A stretch of 64,000 nt of DNA from Leuctra nigra (lineage: Eukaryota > Arthropoda > Insecta > Plecoptera > Leuctridae), in NCBI GenBank assembly GCA_934045905.1, contig OW203762.1:43859411-43923410 (forward strand), given 5' to 3'. Position numbers and translations under genes: made by a program. A model generated the notes under the pieces. The model did no database searches, was not told where the DNA came from, and saw nothing but the letters and a program-made list of their open reading frames with translations. Below are positions 45,401 to 57,400 of this stretch, piece after piece. Position 1 is the first letter of the stretch; each line of letters opens with the position of its first letter.

Positions 45401-48400
45401 ATGTTGTAACTGTCAATGAAAGAGTATCTAATGAATATATTTGTTTAGTGAAAGAGGGTTTCCTTAATTATTTATCCTCATTTCTTATTTATTTTATTCC
45501 TTCTTGCAAGTTGCTTCTAGATTTTACTCCAGCATGGTCCTATAACTTACTTTCTTTGTATTTGACCTTGCTAATTATTTCCAAAAATATCTTAAGTTTT
45601 TTTTAAAAGGTCTATTTGACACTTAAAGTTGCAAAACGCCACCTAGTGGAAAAAGTTAACATCTATACCACGAGTACTTGTGCTCATGCGCACAGGGCGC
45701 GTTCAGGAAAGTCACTTAGATGTCAATCGTAACGAGTTCAGTAAAAGTTATAATTACATCGCGAAATAACAGATATTGATGAATACCTTAGTGTCAACAA
45801 TCAAATACAATCGGCATATTTCATTACAGCACACATTCATTCAAATTCTTGTGAAAACGAGTTGTCTATTTTTTCTTGATTTCACATTTTTCTTGACGTA
45901 ACTTTTTTACGTTTTAAACAATGAAACCACACATGGTTTCAAAACATGAAAACTCAAGAATTGGCCTCGGTTAAAGTTTGTAAAAATGCAAAAAAAAATC
46001 TCAAATTTAAGGTACACTTGGCCAAACAAAACTTGAACGTTCAATAAATCTGATAGGCTGATAAATGTAAGATCGCACCATCAGAAGTCAGTCTAAGCGA
46101 TCTCATTGTCTCACTCTAGTAGGTGACCTCACATTTCAATGATAATAACAAGCTTTGATTGGTTATGGGACATGACCAGCAGTCATTCAAATTTGGTCAA
46201 CGTTCAAGTTTTGTTTGGCCAAGTGTACCTATTGATGAAGATTTAATTCCCCCTCAAACTTAGTTCAAATGTGATAGAAAAGAGACATTGTCTTTCGCTT
46301 ATTTACGCAGCGTTCTTTTAAATGTTAAATTTTAAAAAACAAAAAAATCATTTTTAAAATTTTTTTTTTGTAATATAATAAAAGGGTGTTACAATTATGA
46401 AAAAAATGCTTAAAAAGTTGAAATGTACCTCCTTCTGTACAAAAACTACGTAAAAATTGGATAGGACAAAATGCGTAACAAATATTTCGTTCCCATGAGC
46501 CATGACTTTCTTTGTCCTATATCCAAACGGAGCTGGGGGTGCCCTTTATTGGGGTATTTAAGAGTACAGGGTAGAAAAATACTACTAGATATTATTCAAG
46601 ATATCCATAAGAATGAGTGATTGAGCAAGCGAAGCGAGCGTCTCCTTTTGTGCACGGACCTTGGTTTTTTTTGTGTGTTTTTTGTTACCTGCTCGTACCT
46701 GCAGATCACAGTTTTGCTCCGATCGAGCTGAAATTTTGCACACATGTTCGGACAATCTCTGGGGGTTGCAGACCCAAATTTTTTTGAAATCCGTTGATTG
46801 GTTCAAATTTTGAACCAAAAATTTGAGTTTTGATTATTTTCCGATTGGTAGGTCCAATCTATTTGAAATTTTGACACGTCATTGCAACCAGCATTGTCTT
46901 AAATCATACAAAGTTTCACCCAAATCCTTCAATTGGTTGTAACGAATCATTATTAGTTCGATACTGACTTGTATTCAGTATCCGACTTGACTTGTACTCC
47001 TTAGACAGTAGATACATTCTTTTCAATGTCGTATCCGTAGACTCGGGTATTGTTCCTGATATCCGGTCTGTGTCCTTGTGTTGAACCTACCCTGCGGGAG
47101 TCGCAGAGCTTACCCTTTTACATTCGGGCAAGACATGTAGTTGCTGGTGGATTGTTTGGTCAACATTTCGGTACTCGCGCATCAACGCGTTTCTCTGAGC
47201 GTTTACCGTTTGATCGATCAACTTAAAAAAAAAATTAGGAATTTTTTGAGATCTTCATACAAGTCTGTGACGAAATTCAAGAATTATTGGCTTTTCGATG
47301 ACAGAATTTTGGTTCGAGGTGTTGCACGTATCTGTGCTCGCTCATCAACGTGTTACACAATACGTTTTCCTAGTATATTTTTTAGTTACATAGATTTATT
47401 AGTTTTGCCTTGAGAATGAATTCAATCTTTAAACCTCATTATCTCCGACTAGCAAAAAGTGGATATATACAGCTTCATGCTCAAAAGAATTTCCAGATTT
47501 ATCGACGCAAGTGTCCAGAGTCTACTGGATTCGGTCCATAAGATTATTAGCACACGGTCTTGTGGTGTTGAGGACTGACACCTGCAAATATCTACTTGCG
47601 GACGCAACTTCTTTTGAGCATGAGGCTGATAGGACAAACAAGTACTTAGCCGACGATGTTCTAAATGATAGTGGTATGATAAATCTAAATAAATCATAAT
47701 GATAAAATGATATTTGAAATCAAGTTCCGTGTCAAGAAGTTGTTTGGTGTAAATACAAAATTGTATGAGAACTAAGAATGTGACACAGAAGTTGATCAAG
47801 AAATTGTACCGTGTAAATCAGGCTTTAAGCCCCATTTACACGGTGCAATTTCTTGTACAACTTCTGTACCACACTTCTGTGTCACACTTCTTGAATGGAA
47901 ATTAGAACATGTTTTAAGTTGTGATACAGAATGTTGCGTCGTGTAAATACAAATTTTGTATGAAAAATGTGAATGTGACACAGAACCCTACAAACACTGG
48001 GCGGCCCGGGCTTCTGCCCATCTAGCGCCCAAGTGGGACGTCCCGGGCGGGAACTACTAGGGCATGCCCTGGGCCTGCCCAACGGAGCCCAACCGATCCG
48101 TTTTATCTGGCTGTAAAATTTCTAGGAATGTCCCGTCTTGGTCCCGCCCGGGAATGGCTAGGGACGGCCCGCGCGGGCGCTACGACTGTTTGAATTTGAG
48201 CTGCTCTAATGACTTATTTTTTTCATATTTATAACTTCATTTCTATAATAATTACATCTACATTTCACATGGATATATTGATTTAAGAATAAATATGTTT
48301 ACAATTCCAAAGCAAAGTATTCATACCATTTTAAACGTTATTAGTAAAGTTTCTTTTATGAACTCGGCAGTCGGCCATCTTCGTGAATCAACTTGTTTCC

Positions 48401-51400
48401 GTTCTCCCTTCTTCATTTCAAACGCGGCGTTTGACGTTTGTTGATATTTTACAGAGTGTCATGAGTGTGTAGTTTACGTCCTTTTGAGTGATTTTGAATG
48501 TGATTTCAATTATTATCTGTGTCCGTGAATGCGTGTTCACTGCTGAATAGTTTGTCTCAGTTCAAACCATTTAATGTGACACAAATCGTGAAATAATTAC
48601 AGTTTTGTTGTGCCTCTTTTGTTTGGATTTTCATCACAGAGCCATACAACCCATTGAAGGTGAGTCTTCATCACAACTACATAAGTATCCAGGCATTAAT
48701 CGTTGTTACTCTAGTTTTGTATGCTGGGGATACTAATAAACCAATAGGTAGTGTGACCAATGTTCAGTAAACATTAACCTCACATGTACATTTTTGAAAT
48801 GTAGCAATTTATGCAAAGTAAAATTTCCAACTAGGTAGGACCTAGGTAACTAGGTAGTTTAGGTATTTATAAAATAAATAAAGTAGGTAAACAGTTTGCT
48901 TGGCGTGGTAGTCTATACATATCAGTGGTAGTAGTCAGTAGGAACCCTAGTACCTGTAGGTACCTAGTACGTACCTCCGCCTATTTTGGGAATATTTTCA
49001 CCCTACATTAACCAATAACCATCCCACATACCTACCAAGGCACCTACTGCAGTTTTAATAATGTTACTTGTTAAAGGTGAATCTACTCTGGAAGAAAATA
49101 GGCTATTAAGATATTGAACTCCAGAAACAAAGCGCGTATTCGTCCTGCGAGCGAACCAAGCTGTATCGTCAAACCGAGCCGAAACATTAAGAACCGAACC
49201 GAGCAGAGTGGTAAATATTTTCATTATATTTAATTATTTAACTTTATCAAGGATTTTAGATATACAGCAATTATTTTTGTTTATGTAGGTACCTTACAAG
49301 GCCTATAACAAACATTTTTGTTGTGATCCGAAAGTAAAAATTATGTTGCATGGAAATTACATTCTTGTCGGAGGTAGTAGATACATACATTGAATGGTGG
49401 TCCCGCTTCATTCAAATACGTAGTAAAATTTTTGAGATTAAATGTTGTCATCCAAAAAAATAAACCGCACTTTTGAATTTCCTCTAACGCGCCGGTGGTA
49501 AGAGAGCAGCCATTCCATGCGAATGCAGACATATGCCACATAATACATATGACTGCTGAATTATTAAATGTAAATAAATCAGCATGTTTTTATATTATAT
49601 TCATGGTATTTTCTTGCTGATTCCAAATATGTAATCAGTTTTGTGCTAAGTTTGAATAGTTATTTTGTTATCAGTAAAATTGTGGGACCGCATTTAAATT
49701 TAAATTTTGTGTCGAACCATGTAAATTACATAAAAAATTTAGAAGGCTGCACAATGATCCTAACTATTTTTATTTTGATGAATAAGATGCTGAACATAGC
49801 ATCTTACAACCGTACACCCGTAACACGGAATGGCTGAGAGGAAATTAATTTGAGTTGCTAACTTTCACCTTACTTTTTGTAGGTTCTACAGATTCACCGT
49901 GAACTTGCCCTGCTCTTATTCTAGAGTCGATTTAATTGCCTACCTACTTCAATTAAAAAGTAAATTTACTTCTTGGCAAATTAGCGAGAATTCTGAAGAT
50001 GCACAGGACTTGGGACTTCATCGAGTTAATGGATTAACCCTACCCTACAGATGTAATGATTCAGAACTCTCTGATGGTAAGCCACATTTTAGTATTTTAT
50101 ATGTGTAGTATTTCCTCTAACCTTACCTATAAATCACATTTATGCAATATAGAATGTTTCAAATTTTTATTGGGGTTTTAAATAAATAGTGTACTACCTA
50201 ATGGTAATAATTTTACCTCAAGTGATTATTGTGGCAGGTCACACAACACAAAAGTGATTTTTGTATTATTCATTGCCAAGAAGTTTATCCTATCAATTTA
50301 CAAATTCTTCATTGAATCTATCTTTCTTTTTTTAGGGATCACTCTGTGCCAAAAATTCAATTTTTAAAATTTTTGTAAAGACTGTTATTTGCAGCTATCT
50401 GCTATTGCAGTTATTTACATAAATAGTTCTTGTGTAGTAGGTAGAAACTATTTGCTAGGCAGCCTCATGCTCAAAAGAAGTTGCATCCACATAGATTGCG
50501 GATGTCAGTCCTCGACACCACAAGACCGTGTGCTAATAATTTATGGATGGAATCCAGTATCTGGCCATTAAATCGGCAAATTCTTTTGAGCATAGCATAA
50601 TAATAGTGTTAAATATTGACAAAATTAACAAGATCCTACTGATAACAAGATCTTGTAAATGTTGGACTTTCATTGGTCTGACCGAATAAAAATTTACACA
50701 AAAAATAAAAAACACTTCTAACAATACGCTGCATGATCTTGCTAAACTTTTCAAGATCTTGTATAAATCTTGTTTAGGTTAGAATCTGTACCTACAATAA
50801 TAAATAATTGCAAATATCTTGCGAACATTATTAGTACAAGGTACATTACCTAAATACTTTGCAATTTTATTTTTTCAGATGAAAGAAATACGTATTCAAG
50901 TGCATTCATTTTCTTGAAAAACTGAAGATGAAAAATTGTGCCAACATATCCGTGAGTGAAGTAAAATCCGAATTGTGTCTTGTCGATAAAGAGACAGCGT
51001 GCCAGACTCACTGCCAGGTAGTACCTACCTCAGAATGTTTTGATACTATGTGACGTGTGAAGGTTGAAGGACATTTAAAAATTTTAAGTGATGTGGTAGT
51101 ATAATCTTTTACAATAATATACGTTTATATTATATGAAACTGTTTTTTTTTTAATTTTCGTGTGTTTTCCTGCTCTTTATTATTCCTAAAATTCAATTGC
51201 AGTGAATCTCCTATGTGTAGCATTTTATTTTTTGTAATTTATCAAAACAATATAGTACCTAAGTAAGTAGGGAATAGTACGTGAAAAAATTATTATTGAA
51301 ACGATTCAATCGTCCTGTAAGAGATTATCAAAAAATAATTGCTAATTTCAAAATCCAACAACCGATTCATAAACAAAAATTATGGATCTTTTTATCCTTC

Positions 51401-54400
51401 TTCATTTTTTTATGAATAAGGTACCTGTAATACTTAAGTCTCTAGAAATTTTGTTCCAGTAAGTTTTTAAATATCAACGCAAATAATTACTGACATTTGT
51501 CACCCGCGAAATGTTAAAAATTAATTCATGCAAATGAAATTCAATTATAATGGGACTTTTGGCGGGAAAAACGACGTATTACAAGAATCCACTTACACTA
51601 ATGTGTTACCATTGTGGATCATCTGTCAATTTTCTGTAAATTTTCCTGTTAAAAGTAATCAAACTTTGTTAATTCATTCCTTGAAAACTATTCATCCCAC
51701 AGCAAAAATAAAATCACATCTGTGTTCAGCAACATAATCAACTTTCATAAAATAATGGTCTATTATTCTGAAATCTGAATTTCACGAGACTTCCCCATTA
51801 TGTGACAGTCAAGTTGAGGATTTCAAATGATCCCAAAATATTTCCTCCAAATAAAAATGCGTTAAAAATAAAAACAGTAGGAGGTACCTTAGGTAATGTG
51901 TCAGGTTGTGGAACAGCTTTCAAACAATAGGGAAACATGGCGAGATAAAATAACTTCCAATAACCACTGATTAACTTTATAATATACCGGCTATTTTTTT
52001 TTTTATTAATATTTGACCATTTAAATGCATTTCTAATGTGTTTGAGTAGGTACCTACTGTTCTTCTAGTTGACATAACAAATTACAACTGTTGTGAAATA
52101 TTCCGTGAACTGTGAACTAATACATTGACCCTGGAAGAAAATACCTGGATTATTTTTTTCGTATGGCAACGCCCACTCTCCGAAATTGTGAAAAAATCCC
52201 GTTTCTCGTGTCACTCACGTTTGCAATTAATTATGTCTTAATGAAACGTATTTTTTCCAGGTACATTCGCATTCAAAATTAGTGCCTATATGCACGTGTC
52301 TGGATCAGAGGCACGTTTTGTAGGTACTGCATTTTGAATGAGAGTGTACCTAGCAAGCTAGCACGTGACCGTTATGGAATGTGCGTAGGGGGAGGGGGCT
52401 ACAAAGCGAGCAGCTGCTCCCGCGCGGGCCGCCCGGGCGGGGGCCAGGGCCGGCCTATGCCTCCCGCGCGGGCCGCCCGGGAGGGTCCAGGGACGGCCCA
52501 TACCTCCCGCGCGGGCGTCATGGGACGGCCCAGGCCGCCGCCCGGGCTTATTCCCAGTGGCAGGCCCCGGGAGTCTCACTCCATGCTAATCACCCATAAG
52601 ACGGGAGGTCCCTGGGCAGGCCCGTACGCCCATCTGGGACGGCCTAGGACGCGTCCAGGGACCTCCCAGTGTTTGTAGGGAAGTTGTTCAAGAAATTGCA
52701 CCATGTAAATGGGGCTTTAGATATTTTTGCCAATTTGAAGATCTATCTGTCGTTATTTTCAAAAGTTATTGTCATTTTAAGGAATGTTTTTGCTATAATC
52801 TTGAAATATTTGAAAATTTTATTCATAGTTTGCACGTGACATCATCTCATTGTTGTGCGGCCATCTTGGTGATACATGTCAGAACGACTGTCAATCTGTT
52901 TTTCAGTAAGAGATCAGTAACTATCTTTGACTATAACCGATAATAATTAGTTTAAATTGACTTGACAACTATCACCAATATGGCCGAAAATATACTTTTT
53001 TACATTGTTGATGTAAAACAAAAGACGCTCGTGCAAACTATATGAATACTAAATTTTCATCCCTGCCTTCTTGATTCTTCAGTTCCAAAGCCGTAGAGCA
53101 GCTGGAGCTGATACTTGCAAACGCGTATCACATTGGATGCAGTATGAAGGCTCGCTCATCAACTAACACTTATCATTTTCCTAGTTAGTTATCTTTGATT
53201 GAGTGGATAAAGTTCGCCATTCAGTTAGAGATGTAGCGCGTATCGGTGCTCACTCATCAACGAGTTACACTTAGAGCTTCCTAGTACTAATGCACAATTT
53301 ATTTCCAGAGCTGGTTCCAAATTGAAGATTGGTAAAGTAAGAGTTTTATATAACTTGAGTGAACAATTCCCAGCGATTGCAGTGGTGGGAATCGGAAAAG
53401 AAACTTTGGGTTACAACGATCTGGAAAACATTGATGAAAGGAAAGAAGCAACAAGAATAGCAGCAGCAGGTATTTTGTCAGAGAATAAAAATCTGATAAA
53501 AGTAGATCATCTGCATGTATGTCTATATGTTCTCATCAAGGCAGAGAGGGATACCTACTAACACTATGACTGAGGTAAAATCGCTCCACGAATAATAGTG
53601 AAGCTGTTTCAGTTAGCAGCTGCTGGCTGCTCTAATGCATTTATCATTACTATTGTTAAAAAAAAAAAAAAAAAAATGAACTAACCACCATCACAGTCAG
53701 GTGATAAAGTAAGTTTATTCTTCACTCTATAGACGTCGTTCAAATCGACGGCAGAGATTGAAATTCCCAGAAATTCAGAAATTGATCCCTGGCTCTGATC
53801 CCTGGGGAACACCCAAATTACAGGGTCTGTTTAGGCTTCACTTTGGTCAATGTTATTGGTGTAGGAATGAGAGTACCGTTAGTAGGTACTAATGTATGAA
53901 AATGAAGCCTATGAATTTTCCGATTTGATGTTTCGGGAAAATTGATTCAAAGATTAATCGGAATGCAGAAAATCGATTTAAAAATTGATAAAAAATGGAT
54001 AGAAAAAATCGATATTTGATATAGGTAAATGGAATAAAATTGAAGTTCATCTGTCGCTTTTTTATAAATCAATTTTAATGATATATTTCCTTCGTCGGTT
54101 CCATAGTTGGGTCGGGGGGTGGCCAAGGCCACCACTTGCTAGGGCCTCGGACTCCTGAGCAAGCTGGCCAAGCAATTGGCTCTTCCTCTTCTTTTTTCTT
54201 CTCCACCAGCTTCTTCCACTTCTTCCTGTCTTCCCACCAACTCTCCTCTTCTACTTCTTCCCACTTCTCCAACCTCTCTCGCACATCCTCTGCTACCACT
54301 TCGCTCCACTTCTCCCTCGGTCTTCCCACTCTCCTTTTGCCACTCCTGGCCACTTCAAACTCCCGCCTTGGTATTCTATTCCCTTGCATCCTTTTCATGT

Positions 54401-57400
54401 GCCCAAACCACCGTAGCTGCTCTCTACCCAATTTAAAAGTCAGCCTTTCCATATTCAAGTCCCTTCTAATTTTCTCACTCCTGATCTTGTCCATCTTCGT
54501 TAATCCTTGCGCACTCCGTAGAACTTCATTTCTGCTGCTTGTAACTGGCTCTCCTCCTTTCCCCCCAACAGCCCAGGTGACCAACCCATATGTAAGTATC
54601 GGGACAAAGTAGGTCTTGAAAAGAAGTACCTTACACTGCTGAGGGAAATGCTCATTCCAGAGAAGCTTTCTCACTAGCTGGTAAAACAAGTTAGCCTGCT
54701 GAACTCTTGCTGAGACCTCTCTTCCTATCTTTCCATCCTTCGTTAACCAGCTCCCAAGGTACTTGAATTCTCCCTTCTCCACCAATTCCATGCCTCGTAG
54801 TTTGATCTTCTCGTTCCTTGTTGCCTTCCTCTCCAATACCAGTATCTCACTCTTTTCTTGGCTAATCCGCATTCCGAATTCTTCAGTAGTCTGGCTCCAT
54901 CTATCAATCTTTTCTTGCACTATTTCACTAGTTCCTCCCCACACTACTATGTCATCGGCACACACAAATCAAACAAATCAAACGCAGAAATCAAATCAAA
55001 TCAAATCAAATCAAATCAAACAAATCAAATCAAATCAAATCGCACAAATCAAACGCAGAAAATTGATTTTTTATATAAATCGAATCGCCCATCTCTGTAA
55101 GACATGTGTACTGTACAGTTCAGAATTTGTGTACGTATCACAAGCTTGGCGGTTGGATTAATGATGATGGCGCATTTTCAAGCCACGGCATAGGAACTAT
55201 TGAGTCATCACTCATCACTTTGCGCGCAGGCAGGTAGATCTGGAGGGAGACTATTGAACCACATTGTCATAATTTGAGCCCCCCCAACCCCCTTCCGTAC
55301 TAGCACGAGCAATGCCGTCTGAAGTCAGCTAAAATATCTTTAAAATAATAAAATTATTACTCTAGATTCTATGTAGGTACTCTATTTAAATCAATTATGT
55401 TCTGCATTTTGCAGCTGGGTGCCGCAGTTTACAAAGTGTGGGAGTGACAAACGTGTCTTTGGAGGGCTTAGGGAATGTGGAAGCAGCAGCTGAAGGTGCA
55501 ACGTTGGGTTTGTGGCATTTTCAGGAATTAAAGAACAAGAAGAAGCAGAAACCACCTTGCAAAATTTCTCTCTTTGGAGATAAAGATAAGTGAGTATGGA
55601 ATTGTAGAAAATGGTACCGACACAATGCATAAATAAGTAAGAAAGTGAATTGTTAATTACCTAATATTTATTTTCTATTCAAGCTGTGGATGGCAAAGAG
55701 GATTGATAAAAGCAAATTCGCAAAACTTTGCAAGGAGGCTAACTGATATGCCAGCCAATCTGATGACTCCACTCATCGTTTCTAATGTAGGTTTTAAAAT
55801 TACTATGTATACTGGGCAAAACATTAATGTTTTTGAAAATCGATCCATATTAATATCAGTGGAATGTGTGCTCACCGGCATACAGCTCTATATATAGAGC
55901 TGTATGCCGAGTTAGCCTACTACTTCTGAAGATGCGATCAAACTATTTTCAGACATTTCGATTACTTGAAATATAAATTTATCTTTTGTTGAGTGCATGC
56001 TAGCAGCGAGGTTATACTGCTTATTTATACATATTTATTTAAACTTATTTATAAATGTCGAATTCTCATCTCAAGGAGGTCAGAGTGTGGGTAAATCTAG
56101 GGACATCGGTCTGTGGGGCACTGGTGGGGAAGCCAGACTGGAATTGGGGTGAACCGGGTAAGGAAGGATTCGGGTTGGTGGGACTTAATTTGGAGGGGAT
56201 ATCCATCTTGAGGTGGGAGGCCGGCAGTCCATGCAGGTGGGCAAGGCCAGAGAATTCGTGGAAGGTCATGGGACAATGTGTGGTCTCACCCCAGGTGTGT
56301 CCGGCATCGGAAGTCCTTATCATAATTCATAAGCAATATGCATAAATGCCCGCCGACCTAGCCACAGTGTTACTGGCCAACACAAACCCCACCACCACCT
56401 AAAAGGAAAATATATACACAGAGCTGGACTGACCCTGGCGGCTCGGCGGCGATCGCCCCCAAGGCCCCTGGATTGTGTACAACATAAATTTGTATCAGCG
56501 TTTTTAGTATTTTGGCACTTCAAAATGAGTTCGAGACGTTTCGAGGTGCATTTTGTTCACATATTGCAACTTCATACGTTAAACAACACAAAACTTTATA
56601 ACTATAAGGGGGTTCGGGGGCTACGCCGCCGAGAAAATATTCTCTGAAGGTCATAATCATACATATTAGAGCAACTTTGAGGCATATTAAAAAGAAATAA
56701 TTTTTAGGGTAAAAGTCTAGAAATTCATGAAAAAAATCGTGTTTTGGAAGGTTGTTTTCGTAGTATTTCATCAAAATATTGTTTTGATCAACCTAGTAGG
56801 TACTTGATTTCAGTGATTTGAGCAACTCCAAGATTTTTTCTGTTTAAACCCTTTTAAAACAACATTTTGACACTATAAGGAGCACATTTTACAAATTTTT
56901 AGTTGAGGCTGACCCATAAGGGGAGGCCAAGGCCGCCCCCCCCCCCCCTCCCGTGAGCACGCCTATGACCAACATGTGCTATTTTAAATGTTATAAACCA
57001 AAACGATATGATTTTCCTATACCTCCTGTGTTAAAGTTTTGTTCATTCTCGGAAACCTCATTATAAGACAGAAGTTGAAAGTCAAATGATATTTTATGAA
57101 TCTTTTATACTTGAATATGTACCTAGTTAACATTTTGGACCAATCGAAAAAATAATTCATGATGGTACTTCAAAAAATAACTATTTTGGAGCATTCGATC
57201 GGTTGAGCCACATAAACATCACGAAATCGTTTTTAAAATCGACTTAAAAGTTATAGAATCCCAAAAAAGCCCTGCGGGGCAGGCTGCTAAGCTGCATCCT
57301 TCCAAAAACTTCTCAAGTCAATTGTAATTGCCGCCGAGGCCCTGACAAGCCAGTCCTGCACTCTACATACATATAAACTGGGTTACAGTCAGAGATTGAA

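Larger units (their letters stand above)
45985..47655. mobile_element. DNA transposon M, copy 2, with three nested insertions
   Basis: Colinear with 16230-16799 but interrupted by a family A MITE (46015-46225), a Helitron (46621-47373) and a family L MITE (47470-47628). The right end AAGTACTTAGCCGACG is kept; the left end is missing. Confidence 0.8.
47986..52680. mobile_element. Element J: 4.7 kb, very GC-rich ends
   Basis: Ends CCCTACAAACACTGGG / CCCAGTGTTTGTAGGG, with GC-rich subterminal blocks (47995-48180 and 52385-52665) rich in GGGACGGCCC, CCCGGGC and CGCGCGGGC words, while the 4.2-kb interior is AT-rich. The target (a MITE) reads CAGAAGTTG, so only AA is duplicated, if anything. No known transposase was recognised. 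A family L MITE (50460-50595) and possible exons lie inside. Confidence 0.75.
47722..52716. mobile_element. Two tandem TTA-type MITEs (family of 12143-12343), the second split by element J
   Basis: The first copy (5'-truncated) ends ATCAGGCT at 47824. A single TTA (47825-47827) follows, then the second copy starts AGCCCCATTTACACGG, breaks at 47985, resumes at 52681 and ends TAAATGGGGCT (52716), followed by TTA. Confidence 0.75.
27767..53308. other. LAP3 intron 2, a 25.5-kb transposon-filled host intron
   Basis: Donor AAT|GTGAGT at 27766/27767 and acceptor ttccag at 53308 join codon AT|A in phase. The intron contains COP1 and most of the mobile elements listed below. Stretches 40693-43452, 43699-44850 and 45069-45985 hold no gene that I recognise, only AT-rich sequence with short TAGGTACC motifs. 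Confidence 0.85.

Noticed and set aside
52334..52678. Overlapping frames on both strands rich in G, R, P and A
   Set aside because: They lie in the GC-rich end of element J, where stops are rare by composition.
53470..53561. Readthrough of LAP3 exon 3 to a stop at 53561
   Set aside because: The donor at 53469/53470 joins exon 4 in phase and restores the AAAAGCR segment found in the family.
54136..54612. Plus-strand Ser/Leu-rich frame
   Set aside because: Complement of the RTE-like reverse transcriptase coding strand.
56066..56323. Minus-strand 85-codon frame in a GC-richer patch ([11 protein letters not shown]...)
   Set aside because: Proline-rich, no family recognised, no splice context; kept only as a curiosity.
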